Part shown: positions 1 through 7,527 of the stretch, one piece after another | Layout of the letters: each line of letters starts with the position of its first letter | Position numbering within the stretch: the stretch's first letter is position 1 | Source: Acidobacteriota bacterium | Lineage (GTDB): Bacteria > Acidobacteriota > Blastocatellia > Pyrinomonadales > Pyrinomonadaceae | DNA: 49,181 nucleotides | Assembly (NCBI GenBank): GCA_020199775.1 | Contig: JAIVJZ010000014.1 | Coordinates: 1 to 49,181 of the forward strand | Direction of reading: 5' to 3' | Translations under genes and position numbers: made by a program | The notes under the pieces: generated by a model | The model's database searches: none | Told to the model about the DNA's origin: nothing | The model's input: the letters and a program-made list of their open reading frames with translations, nothing else

Positions 1-1
1 C

Positions 2-235
2 GCGCTCGGGGGGATGCCGAGGGCCGCGCTGCACAGCCAACTGGCGGCAGCGGTCCACGTGGTGCTGCACGTCGTCCGGACGGGCGGCGCGCGACGGCTG
101 GCGGGGATCGGCGTGCTGGTCCGTGACGGGGATCTCGTCCGCGTGGTCCCCGCGTGGGAGCACGGGCGCCGCGCCGCGGGATGGGCGCAGCTGCGTGCGC
201 TCCTCGAGGCCCGCGGTCGGGACGTACCGTGCTGA
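2..235 (+). CDS. tadA: TadA/CpaF-type pilus assembly ATPase, C-terminal end (5' cut by window)
   Basis: Only the last 77 or so residues are present. The frame is open from the window edge and reads ALGGMPRAALHSQLAAAVHV, which resembles the C-terminal part of TadA/CpaF secretion ATPases in actinobacterial Tad operons; these power assembly of Flp pili at the inner face of the membrane. The internal ATG at 14 is not a start. The stop overlaps the GTG start of the next gene, and the tadB-like, tadC-like, flp-like and tadE-like genes follow in order, which is the main support for the call. The Walker motifs lie outside the window. Confidence 0.75.
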   Translation, partial: ALGGMPRAALHSQLAAAVHVVLHVVRTGGARRLAGIGVLVRDGDLVRVVPAWEHGRRAAGWAQLRALLEARGRDVPC

Positions 236-1017
236 GCCTGCTCCTGCTCGCCACGGCCGTGCTCGCGTGGCCCGCCGCGGCGGCGCGGTCCCGGATGCGC
301 AGGCCGATGGCCGTGGCGCGATGGGTTCCATCGTTCGGTCCCGGTGTCCCGGTGGTGGCCTGCGCGGGGGTGGTGGGCGCGGTGCTGGCCGGAGCCGGGG
401 GCGCGCTGGCCGGTGTCGCGGCCTCGGCGACCGCGTGGCGCCGTTGGCGCGCTCGCGGGGCGCGGCGCGACCGCACGGCGGCGGCGACCGGGCTCGTGGA
501 CGCACTCGGCCTGCTGGTCGCCGAGCTGCGCGCCGGGGCGCACCCCGCAGCGGCGGCCGAGGCGGCGGCGCGGGACGCTCACCCCGGCGCCGCGGCGGCG
601 TTGGGCACCGCCGCGGCGGCCGCCCGGCTCGGCGGTGACGTGCCTGCGGTGCTGCACGGGGCCGAGGCGCCCGCCCTGCATCCGTGGCTCGGACGGATCG
701 CCGACGCGTGGGCCCTCGCGGACCGCCACGGGGTGCCGCTCGCGGATCTGCTGGAGGCCGTGCGGGTCGACGTCGAGCACCGCGCGCGGTTCGCGGCCGA
801 CGTCGACGCCCGGCTGGCGGGTCCGAGAGCGACTGCCGCCGTGCTCGCCGGGCTACCCGCGCTCGGGCTGCTGCTCGGCCAGGCGATCGGCGCGGATCCG
901 TTCCGGGTGCTCGCGGGGACCGGGCCGGGGCAGCTGCTGCTGGTGGTGGGTACCGGGCTCGTCTGCGCGGGAGTGTCGTGGAGTGCGCGGATCGTCGCCG
1001 GGGCGGTGCCGACGTGA
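229..1017 (+). CDS. tadB: TadB-like type II/IV secretion system membrane protein
   Basis: About 262 residues from a GTG at 229 that overlaps the tadA stop. An ATG at 154 would add a low-quality extension inside tadA. The protein has an N-terminal hydrophobic segment (VLSLLLLATAVLAW), a hydrophobic stretch near residues 40-65, a cytoplasmic T2SSF-like domain (GLVDALGLLVAELRAGAHP, then ADRHGVPLADLLEAV) and a C-terminal hydrophobic pair. This matches the TadB platform protein that works with TadA to extrude Flp pilin. It overlaps the tadC-like start by 4 bases, as expected for translational coupling. Confidence 0.8.
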   Translation: MLSLLLLATAVLAWPAAAARSRMRRPMAVARWVPSFGPGVPVVACAGVVGAVLAGAGGALAGVAASATAWRRWRARGARRDRTAAATGLVDALGLLVAELRAGAHPAAAAEAAARDAHPGAAAALGTAAAAARLGGDVPAVLHGAEAPALHPWLGRIADAWALADRHGVPLADLLEAVRVDVEHRARFAADVDARLAGPRATAAVLAGLPALGLLLGQAIGADPFRVLAGTGPGQLLLVVGTGLVCAGVSWSARIVAGAVPT

Positions 1018-1503
1018 TCCTCACACTGCTGCTGTGCGCGACCGCCGTCCTGGTGGCACCGGGGGCTGCCGGGCCGAGGTCGAGGCTGCGGGCGCGGAGC
1101 GCGTCGTCCGCGGCCGCTGTGCCTGATCGTCCCGCACGCTGGCTGCCCCCGCTGGCAGGTCTGGCCTGCGGTGCGGCGGCGGGTGCGGCGGACGGCCGAG
1201 CTGCTCGCGATGGGGTCGGACGGCGAGCAGGCGTGGCAGCCCGCGCTGGAGTGCCCCGACACGGCCAGGTTCGCACGCGCTGCCCGGCGCAGTGGCCGCA
1301 GCGGCGCCGCCCTGTCGGCGGCCCTCGCGGTGCTGGCGACCGAGGCGCGCGCCGGGGTGCGGGAGCAGTCCGAGGCACGGGCCCAGCGGGCCGGGGTGCT
1401 CATCACCGGTCCGCTGGGCCTGTGCTTCCTCCCCGCGTTCCTCGCGCTCGGGGTGGTGCCGGTCGTGATCGGGCTGGCAGGGCGGCTGGTGGCGCAGTGG
1501 TGA
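1014..1503 (+). pseudogene. tadC: tadC-like platform gene with internal deletion and frameshift
   Basis: The frame starting with GTG at 1014 gives a typical TadC N-terminus (VILTLLLCATAVLVAPGAAG, ending around GLACGAAAGA). The conserved C-terminal half continues in another frame from about 1180: RTAELLAMGSDGEQAW, then GVLITGPLGLCFLPAF. The middle part of the T2SSF domain seems to be missing. The junction lies in a direct repeat, ggtgcggcgg at about 1169 and 1181, which suggests a slippage deletion. A base-calling error could explain the frameshift but not the missing residues. TadC normally pairs with TadB, so pilus function may already be impaired independently of the prophage. Confidence 0.6.
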
Positions 1504-1580
1504 TCGAACGGCAGTGGTGATCGATCGTCCGGGGCACGGCGCCCCGGCGTAGCGCCCTGGGGGCGCGGAGAGGAGGGGAC

Positions 1581-1751
1581 ATGATCAGGAGCAGGAGGTG
1601 GGCTCGCGCGGTGGTGCTGCGGCTCGCCGGGGTCGCCGAGGACGACGCAGGCATGAGCACCGCCGAGTACTCGGCGGTTCAGTCTGCGCGCCTGCCTGAC
1701 ACTCTGCATTGTACCACGATCGGCACGTTTCCGCAGGTCAGAGCCTGTTGA
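1581..1751 (+). pseudogene. Flp-type pilin (DUF4244) gene, 5' fragment fused to prophage DNA
   Basis: ATG at 1581 follows a good ribosome site (aggagg at 1571-1576). The host part encodes a basic leader followed by AEDDAGMSTAEY, a class IVb prepilin signature (cleavage after G, E at +5, Y at +6). At the attachment core the reading frame enters prophage DNA and adds about 26 unrelated residues before TGA at 1749-1751. The hydrophobic pilin helix is separated from it and lies beyond the right prophage end (43301-43432). Lysogeny therefore removes the pilin subunit. Confidence 0.85.
1660..1670. other. attL core
   Basis: Core CCGCCGAGTAC shared with 43302-43312. Host sequence lies to the left (pilin codons S-T-A-E-Y) and phage sequence to the right. 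The phage sequence continues tcggcgg, so the reconstructed attP has an 18-bp perfect palindrome over the core. Short cores of this kind are typical of large serine integrases. The exact crossover dinucleotide cannot be assigned from the sequence. Confidence 0.85.
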
Positions 1752-1758
1752 TCTTCCC

Positions 1759-2529
1759 CTATTCCGCCCCTATAACCTTATTGATCTTGTCGTTTAATCC
1801 GTCGGGTTCAAACCCCGGCAAGATCGCCGGTAGAAGTTCGCTGAGTACGTCGTGGACTACACCACGCGGGATGAGCCTATGAGCTGTTTCGGTTTCTTCT
1901 TCTGACCACACAAGGGGGGCCTGGGGGGACGGTGAGTGGTAGAGGCTCAGGAGCAGCGCGTTGGCATGGTAGAGCGTGGTTTTTAGCCGTACACCTGAGT
2001 GGTACTGGCCCGCGAACCTCAACGCGGAGCCACTACTGAACGGCTCACGCTCAACGATCGGCATCATGCCTACAGCAATCCGGCCGCCCAATCGTAGGTG
2101 TAGCTCCTTGTCCCACGGATCATACAGTTCCTGCCGGTACTCCGGTGCCATCTCGAAGTAAGCCCGCACCATCGCCACGGTAAGCGCCCGGTGTTCGTGG
2201 CTGATCTTGGTTACCTCGTAGATGTAGCGGGTCAGCTCAGCCACGGCGTCAGGTGGGTTGTAGGTACCAGCTTCATGGGTTGCCCTGATCGGCTCAGTGA
2301 TCGGTGAGATCAACTCTTCGTAGGACGCCTTCAGCACCTCGTACTTGGTGCGGAAGTGGTTGTGGATCGTCGCCGTCCCCACCCCGGCAGCCTCGGCGAG
2401 CTGGTCGCGGGTGAAGTCCCCACGGTCAAGTTCTCCGTACAGGTCGAGCGTGGACATGATGATCAACTCCCGCGTGCGCGTGCGCTTGGTTTCGGCCGCG
2501 CGCTGGCGCGGCCCCGGCTCCTCGGTCAT
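1759..2529 (-). CDS. TetR-family transcriptional regulator
   Basis: 256 residues from ATG at 2529. An upstream in-frame start would extend into the promoter and adds nothing like a TetR fold. The N-terminal helix-turn-helix is clear (RDQLAEAAGVGTATIHNHF followed by RTKYEVLKASYEEL), and the rest is a helical ligand-binding/dimer domain with no close match I recognise. It is divergent from the 2654-5476 gene group, and a dyad lies between them, so it probably represses itself and that group. A promoter places its transcription start almost on the ATG, suggesting a leaderless mRNA. It is the first phage gene inside attL. Confidence 0.8.
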   Translation of the reverse strand: MTEEPGPRQRAAETKRTRTRELIIMSTLDLYGELDRGDFTRDQLAEAAGVGTATIHNHFRTKYEVLKASYEELISPITEPIRATHEAGTYNPPDAVAELTRYIYEVTKISHEHRALTVAMVRAYFEMAPEYRQELYDPWDKELHLRLGGRIAVGMMPIVEREPFSSGSALRFAGQYHSGVRLKTTLYHANALLLSLYHSPSPQAPLVWSEEETETAHRLIPRGVVHDVLSELLPAILPGFEPDGLNDKINKVIGAE

Positions 2530-2536
2530 GCAGGGC

Positions 2537-2598
2537 ACCCTACCTGCCCCGACACACCTGTCAACACAAACGGCTTGACTCAACGCGACAGGTCTGTC
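2537..2598. promoter_or_regulatory. TetR promoter and candidate operator
   Basis: On the minus strand TTGACA (2559-2564) and TAGGGT (2537-2542) are 16 bp apart and point at the TetR ATG at 2529, leaving essentially no leader. The arms ACCTGTC (2556-2562) and GACAGGT (2587-2593) form a wide dyad, and GACAG..CTGTC repeats at 2587-2598. The left arm overlaps the -35 box, consistent with autorepression. A TTGACT at 2575 could start the divergent rightward promoter, but I see no convincing -10 for it. Confidence 0.5.
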
Positions 2599-2653
2599 AG
2601 CGTTAGACGGCCTGCCCTACACGCAGGCGGGCTCACCAGTAGAAGAGGCAGAC

Positions 2654-2866
2654 ATGCCAGAGAGAGAGGTTACCCCTAAACCGTTCGATCCACGGCCCAC
2701 GGCTTACCAGGCGGGCTACCTCCTGGGGCGGCTGCTGGCTGGCGGCGAGGAAGAACGCCGCCACAGGGTCGAGGCCATCGAGCGGGAGACACACCATACA
2801 GAAGGAGAGGTGGTCACCTTCGAGCGGCAGGTTTCCGTTGAGGATACCTATATACGGAGGAGGTGA
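2654..2866 (+). CDS. Small hypothetical protein of the coupling-ATPase operon
   Basis: 70 residues from ATG at 2654, preceded by agaagaggcagac. The protein is charged and has no hydrophobic segment long enough for a membrane span. It contains YLLGRLLAGGEEERRHRV and an acidic C-terminal half. I do not recognise the family. It is the first gene rightward of the TetR regulator and is separated by only 3 bases from the next small gene, so it is probably co-transcribed with the ATPase at 3260-5476. Confidence 0.55.
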   Translation: MPEREVTPKPFDPRPTAYQAGYLLGRLLAGGEEERRHRVEAIERETHHTEGEVVTFERQVSVEDTYIRRR

Positions 2867-2869
2867 TAT

Positions 2870-3067
2870 ATGGAGCTACTTGGCCTCTTCTGGATCATGC
2901 TATTTATGGGTGGTCCGATCGCTGTCGGAGCCTATGTGGGTATCAAGTACGGCCCACGTATAGCTCTTCGACGGCGGGAACGTGAGATCGAAACCGCTAT
3001 GCGGCTGGGCGTTCTTGATGCAGAGATTCAAGAGCGCGTCGCCCGCAAGATACAGGATGAGAGGTAA
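2870..3067 (+). CDS. Small single-span membrane protein
   Basis: 65 residues, preceded by a strong ribosome site (ggaggtgatat). Residues 3-25 form one hydrophobic span (LLGLFWIMLFMGGPIAVGAY) followed by a basic helix with RRREREIETAMRLG, giving an N-out/C-in topology by the positive-inside rule. No family is recognised. It lies 2 bases before another small membrane protein and upstream of a coupling-protein-like ATPase that has no membrane anchor of its own, so it could serve as the anchor. That role is inferred from context only. Confidence 0.6.
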   Translation: MELLGLFWIMLFMGGPIAVGAYVGIKYGPRIALRRREREIETAMRLGVLDAEIQERVARKIQDER

Positions 3068-3069
3068 CA

Positions 3070-3240
3070 GTGCTGAGGAAGGCTTGGGAGCTGCTGGTTC
3101 TAATGATGCTGCTCTGTGTCGCTGTAAGCATCGCCATTGCAGCTCTCAAGCCTTACCTCCCCATATTGGGCCTCGTAATCCTCCTCATCATTACCGGTCT
3201 GCTAGTGAAGGTCGCTTTTTTCCGGCGCAAGTTCTGGTAA
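3070..3240 (+). CDS. Small two-span membrane protein
   Basis: 56 residues from GTG at 3070, directly after the previous stop; gaggtaac may serve as ribosome site. The sequence is two hydrophobic spans separated by a proline turn (LLVLMMLLCVAVSIAIAAL, then YLPILGLVILLIITGLLV) and ends in a basic tail, FFRRKFW. The close packing between neighbours supports it as a real gene despite its size. Together with the preceding gene it may form the membrane part of the ATPase module at 3260-5476. Confidence 0.55.
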   Translation: MLRKAWELLVLMMLLCVAVSIAIAALKPYLPILGLVILLIITGLLVKVAFFRRKFW

Positions 3241-3259
3241 TTATATACTTGGATTATCC

Positions 3260-5476
3260 ATGAAATGGCCTACATCACAGCGGACTCTCGATCACAACCG
3301 CAAAACCTACCAGCTTACTTTCCCTACCGATCTTGACGAGCGCCAAGTAATGGCATGGCTGCGAGCAATTAGCGGCACGATCAGTAATAATCGGTTAGGC
3401 CGTATTATTAGCGTGCCCACGATTGTCTTTGAAACATGGACCACAGATACCGGCATCGTCCACCGTATGAAAGTGCCGTGGCAGTGGGGCGAATTTATAT
3501 CGCGGCAGCTACGTCTAGTAGGTATAAGTGTCGGTGAGGATGACAGACGCCCAAACCACACATGGACGCGCGCCGTTGAACTCGGCATGAAGCGGCCGTC
3601 ACGAACACTGCGCATCATTAGTCATGCCGATTTGTCCGGTAGCTTGCTTGCTTCTGTGGACACCATCGAACCGGGGGAGACGGTTCTCCTTCAGTGGGTG
3701 CTCACCCCTGCTCCACACGAGAAGCCCCCAGCCCGGGACCTCTCCAGCAGGTCTGATGACTTCACTATGAAGGCGCTCTACCACGGCGTGACGATCGCTC
3801 ATAACGACGAGCTGGAGGACAGACGCCGCAAGCTCGAAGAGCCAAACTTTCAAGGGGTCGGCAGGGTAGCGGCGATAGCCGATACTGAACCACGAGCTGC
3901 AAGCCTTATAAGTAGGGTTACTCACGCGCTTGGTGCTGCCAACTCAAATTACAACTACTTTGAGCCTCAAGAGGTCAGCCCAGCGAAGCTAATCCAGCAT
4001 ATTAACGACGCAGCAACGCCTACCTTCTTCCCGGCTCAGTTTTCGATCTCCGAACTTTCAGCTGTTATTGCTTGGCCTATTGGTCAACCCCTCATCGCTG
4101 GTTTGCCTCACGGACCCACCCGCCACCTATACGCTACGGAAGATGTACCGCGTGTGGGCAGGGTACTAGGAGACAGCAACTACCCAGGGCACGAGCGTCC
4201 CGTTGCACTCGGATACGACCACGCTGCACAACATATGTATGTAGGAGGCAGTACAGGGGTCGGTAAGAGTACGCTTATGGCTAACTCCTTCGCTCAGGAC
4301 GTAGCCCGAGGCTACGGTGGCATCGTTATTGACGCCAGTAACAGTGATAGTAACGAGTCGCTATTCAGCCGGGCGCTCGGTTATATCCCACCTGATCGCC
4401 TGAATGATGTAGTCATTCTTGACGTTAACCGGAGCCGATCTAACCCGGTAGGCTTTAACGTGCTTGATCAGGGAAACCCGCGTATTGTGGTTGACCAACT
4501 GACTGACCTGTTCGGGCATCTCTACCAGGACACCAAAGGTGTATGGACGCGCGAGCTGATGTTCCACGGCCTCTACACCCTGGCTGAGACACCCGGCATG
4601 ACCTTCATTGATATTGTCTCGCTTCTTACCCCACGCACGCCCGAAGAGATTGTCTGGGCTGATGGATTAAAGCGCTCCATTAAAGATCCGGAGCTAAAGC
4701 AGTTCTGGCAGCGGTGGGAGAACTTCAGTCAGACAGAGCGCGACCGTCACTCCCAGCCGCTCCTTAACCGGGCATGGCAGCTCATATCCCGACCAGAGAC
4801 GCGCAACATCATCGGGCAGTCTGTATCTTCGTTCAAGATGACCGACCTACTGAGGGAAAACAAGATACTGCTCGTAAGCCTGGCAGGTCTGCCAGTGGAA
4901 ACATCGAGCTTGCTCGGCACCATCCTTGTTAACGCCCTCTGGACCGCTGCGCAGACCATGACGCCGGATAAGCCGAACTTCCTCTATCTTGATGAGTTCC
5001 AGCTCATGACGCGGCTACCGATGGGCCTGGGCGACATGCTAGCCCGCGCCCGCAAGCACAAGCTTGGGGTTGTACTTGGCACACAATACCTAGAGGACCT
5101 GCCCGTAGAGCTAAGAAACGCAGTTATCAACAACGCCCGCTCACGGGTAATCTTCCAGTCCAGCGCTAAGGAAGCCCGCACCTGGCAGAACGAATTTGGC
5201 CGCCAGTATGTGAGCGAGAATGACTTTATCCGTATCCGCAAGTATGAGGCCATAGCCCAGCTCGTGACTGACTCAGGTATCGGTGCACCGATCACTCTGC
5301 GAGCACTGGCCCCCATGCCAGCTACCGGCGTTGTTCGGCAGGCTATAGCGCTCAGCGACCACCAGTACGGCCGCAACCTTCAAGCAGTCGAACGCCAGAT
5401 AGTCGAACGACGCACCGGCACACCAACCGCAAAGAGAAACCGTCCACCAGTAGGAGAGAGGAAGTGGGACGAGTGA
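3260..5476 (+). CDS. T4SS coupling-protein-like ATPase (VirD4/TraG/TraD superfamily)
   Basis: 738 residues. The N-terminal half (1-310) is a soluble domain with no transmembrane segment. The ATPase core begins near residue 325 with Walker A GGSTGVGKST. Walker B is FLYLDEFQ near residue 575, followed by RKHKLGVVLGTQYLEDLP as in TraM-recognition/TraG-D C-terminal domains. Proteins of this type pump DNA through conjugation machinery and often co-occur with ReplicRelax proteins in actinobacterial conjugative elements; one such protein lies at 30841. The absence of a membrane anchor is unusual and may be supplied by the small upstream membrane proteins. No VirB4, VirB6 or mating-channel genes were seen. 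An alternative is a HerA/FtsK-like DNA pump used for packaging, exclusion or partition. Confidence 0.7.
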   Translation: MKWPTSQRTLDHNRKTYQLTFPTDLDERQVMAWLRAISGTISNNRLGRIISVPTIVFETWTTDTGIVHRMKVPWQWGEFISRQLRLVGISVGEDDRRPNHTWTRAVELGMKRPSRTLRIISHADLSGSLLASVDTIEPGETVLLQWVLTPAPHEKPPARDLSSRSDDFTMKALYHGVTIAHNDELEDRRRKLEEPNFQGVGRVAAIADTEPRAASLISRVTHALGAANSNYNYFEPQEVSPAKLIQHINDAATPTFFPAQFSISELSAVIAWPIGQPLIAGLPHGPTRHLYATEDVPRVGRVLGDSNYPGHERPVALGYDHAAQHMYVGGSTGVGKSTLMANSFAQDVARGYGGIVIDASNSDSNESLFSRALGYIPPDRLNDVVILDVNRSRSNPVGFNVLDQGNPRIVVDQLTDLFGHLYQDTKGVWTRELMFHGLYTLAETPGMTFIDIVSLLTPRTPEEIVWADGLKRSIKDPELKQFWQRWENFSQTERDRHSQPLLNRAWQLISRPETRNIIGQSVSSFKMTDLLRENKILLVSLAGLPVETSSLLGTILVNALWTAAQTMTPDKPNFLYLDEFQLMTRLPMGLGDMLARARKHKLGVVLGTQYLEDLPVELRNAVINNARSRVIFQSSAKEARTWQNEFGRQYVSENDFIRIRKYEAIAQLVTDSGIGAPITLRALAPMPATGVVRQAIALSDHQYGRNLQAVERQIVERRTGTPTAKRNRPPVGERKWDE

Positions 5477-5545
5477 CAAGAATGAGGGAAGACTGCGAGC
5501 GCGTGTAAGGCTCTATACGAGACTTAAGCCTCAAAGCACACAAAT

Positions 5546-5571
5546 AGGCGGCTCCGTGGTTAGAGCCGCCT
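5546..5571. terminator. Hairpin between convergent genes
   Basis: Perfect 9-bp stem AGGCGGCTC (5546-5554) / GAGCCGCCT (5563-5571) with an 8-base loop. It lies between the end of the coupling-ATPase gene and the end of the leftward late operon. There is no T-run on either side, so it may need Rho or act as a simple roadblock for both transcripts. Confidence 0.6.
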
Positions 5572-5606
5572 AGAATCGCGCGAAAACGTGCGCCTAGCGT
5601 TGATAT

Positions 5607-5873
5607 TTAACGCACACGTCCGCGTGTGAACAAGTTTACGATAGCTAGCAAGACACATGCTCCCAGAACAGCCATGATGAAGCCAGTAACGCTTACATGG
5701 TCTAGTCTCGCGGCCGTGTCAAATACAGGAGCGACGAGTAAGTTAGCTAAGAACGCCCCAACTATGCCTACTACGATGTTCAGTAATATGCCCTGCTGAG
5801 CATCACGGCCAAGTAGTATCGAAGCAATCCATCCAGCGAGGCCACCGAGTATGATGGTAACTAGTATTCCCAT
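5607..5873 (-). CDS. GlsB/YeaQ/YmgE-family small membrane protein
   Basis: 88 residues with three hydrophobic segments. It starts MGILVTIILGGLAGWIAS, followed by a Gly-Arg-Asp turn (LLGRDAQQG) and NIVVGIVGAFLANLL; this is the pattern of the transglycosylase-associated/GlsB family of stress membrane proteins. It is the last gene of the late operon, 3 bases after the holin-like gene. The position suggests a lysis or envelope role, for example an extra holin, antiholin or pinholin-like function, but this family is not an established holin. Confidence 0.75.
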   Translation of the reverse strand: MGILVTIILGGLAGWIASILLGRDAQQGILLNIVVGIVGAFLANLLVAPVFDTAARLDHVSVTGFIMAVLGACVLLAIVNLFTRGRVR

Positions 5874-5876
5874 AGC

Positions 5877-6080
5877 CTACTTACCTGTGTATGGTGCGTT
5901 AGGCACACGTTCAACCGCGACTGTTCCACCAACCCATGCAGCGAGAGCGCCTAGAACTGCCACTATATCGTTGTTAGTTACTACGCCATCTGTCACGAGT
6001 GGTAACGTTACAGTTAAGAACCCTGCCATTCCAACCAAGAAGGCGGCTACTGCTTTCCTGTACTCTGGTAGTTTATCCAT
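5877..6080 (-). CDS. Putative holin
   Basis: 67 residues with two predicted spans (AVAAFLVGMAGFLTVTLPLV and IVAVLGALAAWVGGTVAV) separated by a short polar turn, a short charged N-terminus and a basic C-terminus. Size, topology and position 9 bases after the endolysin gene fit a class II holin that forms lesions in the cytoplasmic membrane to release the amidase. No residue-level family signature is visible. The preceding sequence taaaggagatat is a strong ribosome site. Confidence 0.65.
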   Translation of the reverse strand: MDKLPEYRKAVAAFLVGMAGFLTVTLPLVTDGVVTNNDIVAVLGALAAWVGGTVAVERVPNAPYTGK

Positions 6081-6089
6081 ATATCTCCT

Positions 6090-6881
6090 TTACTTTACGA
6101 GCTCAGCTAGCTCATCTACTTTAGATTTTACCGCTTTTAGTCTTTTTTGTGCATCAGTCGAGATTTCTTTTCCTAGAGATTCTTTCAATGTAGTAACGTC
6201 AGCTCTTAAATCTAAGATGTTTTGATGCCACTTTTCATCTGTAACTCGGCGTCCTAAGTCAGCCATATACATATCTTCGTCCGCCTGGTCATTATTCGAT
6301 ATAAGATCAATACCACGTCTTACGTCTTGATCGACAAAATCTCTATCAAAGCGCTCTTTAGGCAATTCTTTCCCTGTAGCCTGTCGGTGCAGCCGTGACC
6401 AACGCGTCCAGTCTGCTTGCGTGTTTTCTATCATTTCTTCTCCTCGTAGCGCTAGCGCTACGCCTGCTTTAATCCTTTCTAGTTCGATGGTGCCTGGGCA
6501 CTGGGTTCTTACATACTTGTTATGTGGTTCAATATCTGCCTCTGTTAAGCCGTACCGTCTACAGATGTCTGCACATAGCTCTATACTCTTGGCGTACGTA
6601 GCACTCGAAGCTAGACGGCCTGGTGCTGCTGAGTGCTCAATACCTATAGAGAACGGATTAGCGGCCAAGGAGTGCCAGGCAGTGTTCGATTCCACCACAT
6701 ACTGATGGACAACATCGTTCTCGATGCCATAGTGAGCTGATGTTTCAGTTACTGAATTAGTAAATGTAGCGTCAGTACCGGCTAATGTACCGGCCATCCA
6801 ATGAATGATTACCCTACTAATGTTTTGGTATCTACCCTCGGTGTAATTGGGACTAGGTACCCAAGTCATCTGTAGCGCCAT
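6090..6881 (-). CDS. Endolysin, N-acetylmuramoyl-L-alanine amidase (Amidase_2/PGRP fold)
   Basis: 263 residues. The catalytic domain occupies about residues 1-150: VIIHWMAG contains the first zinc histidine, SAHYGIENDVVHQYV and NPFSIGIEH follow, and EPHNKYVRTQCPG supplies the second histidine and the cysteine ligand. It cleaves the amide bond between muramic acid and the stem peptide. The C-terminal 110 residues are charged and helical, ending in repeated LK/VK heptads that suggest a coiled-coil or wall-binding tail. There is no signal peptide, so release depends on the adjacent holin. It has a good ribosome site (gtaaggaggtgat). Confidence 0.9.
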   Translation of the reverse strand: MALQMTWVPSPNYTEGRYQNISRVIIHWMAGTLAGTDATFTNSVTETSAHYGIENDVVHQYVVESNTAWHSLAANPFSIGIEHSAAPGRLASSATYAKSIELCADICRRYGLTEADIEPHNKYVRTQCPGTIELERIKAGVALALRGEEMIENTQADWTRWSRLHRQATGKELPKERFDRDFVDQDVRRGIDLISNNDQADEDMYMADLGRRVTDEKWHQNILDLRADVTTLKESLGKEISTDAQKRLKAVKSKVDELAELVK

Positions 6882-6903
6882 ATCACCTCCTTACCATTTG
6901 CTT

Positions 6904-7254
6904 TCATAGTAACTTGTCTACGTACAAGTAGACAACAGTAATTATACCAGCCACTAATGCAACAACCTGACCAATGACCTTAAGAAGGCTTTTGTTTAGG
7001 GTGACGTAAGGACTCTCTTCATTTAATAAGCTTTTACTTAGCTTCATATTTGCTAACGCTGCTTCGGCTGCTTTAAACGCTATCTGCCAATCCTGAAGTT
7101 CGCGAACAGAGAGACCCATATTCTCAAGTACCCTATGGTGCTCCTCGATAGCAGCGGCTTGAGTAGCTTGTTTTTCGCTAATTTCATTTAATTTACGCAT
7201 GATATCAGCGTTTGTGAAGTAGACCTCATCGGTGGCGGACATAACGAAAGACAC
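6904..7254 (-). CDS. XhlA-like phage membrane protein
   Basis: 116 residues; MSATDEVYF at residue 5 could be the actual start. Most of it is an amphipathic, probably coiled-coil helix (ADIMRKLNEISEKQATQAAA) followed by one C-terminal membrane span (VIGQVVALVAGIITVVYLYV). This coiled-coil plus single tail-anchor plan is that of XhlA/hemolysin-type lysis accessory proteins encoded beside endolysins. It overlaps the upstream membrane protein gene by 29 bases. A role in lysis is inferred from architecture and location. Confidence 0.55.
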   Translation of the reverse strand: MSFVMSATDEVYFTNADIMRKLNEISEKQATQAAAIEEHHRVLENMGLSVRELQDWQIAFKAAEAALANMKLSKSLLNEESPYVTLNKSLLKVIGQVVALVAGIITVVYLYVDKLL

Positions 7255-7525
7255 TCCACGTTATTACTACTACTGCCAGAACATATACAATGCTGTTGAT
7301 GTTTCGCGAGTTCACCTGATTGAGATAGCCAAACACTATTAGTATCCTCGTAATGCCAATAGTAACAAGCGCATAGAATAACCATCTAAAGACTAGCTTG
7401 CCACTTATAACCATTAATCGTTCGTTCTTGTCCCTGGACAGTACGTAGCAAACAATAGCAAGTACCAGTATAGCGATGTTACCTAAGAACGGTAGCACTA
7501 TTGCCGTTATTGCCCCACCACTCAT
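7226..7525 (-). CDS. Phage membrane protein of the lysis region
   Basis: 99 residues with three hydrophobic segments: IVLPFLGNIAILVLAIVCYV, FRWLFYALVTIGITRILIVF and SIVYVLAVVVITWSVF. Only short basic loops separate them. It starts 2 bases after the tail-fibre gene ends and overlaps the next gene by 29 bases, so the two are likely translationally coupled. No family is recognised; a second holin or a partner of the XhlA-like protein are the obvious options. Confidence 0.55.
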   Translation of the reverse strand: MSGGAITAIVLPFLGNIAILVLAIVCYVLSRDKNERLMVISGKLVFRWLFYALVTIGITRILIVFGYLNQVNSRNINSIVYVLAVVVITWSVFRYVRHR

Positions 7526-7527
7526 GG

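Noticed and set aside
579..1709. Long minus-strand frame in the Tad region
   Set aside because: A shadow of GC-rich coding DNA, Pro/Arg/Ser-rich, opposite to tadB and tadC.
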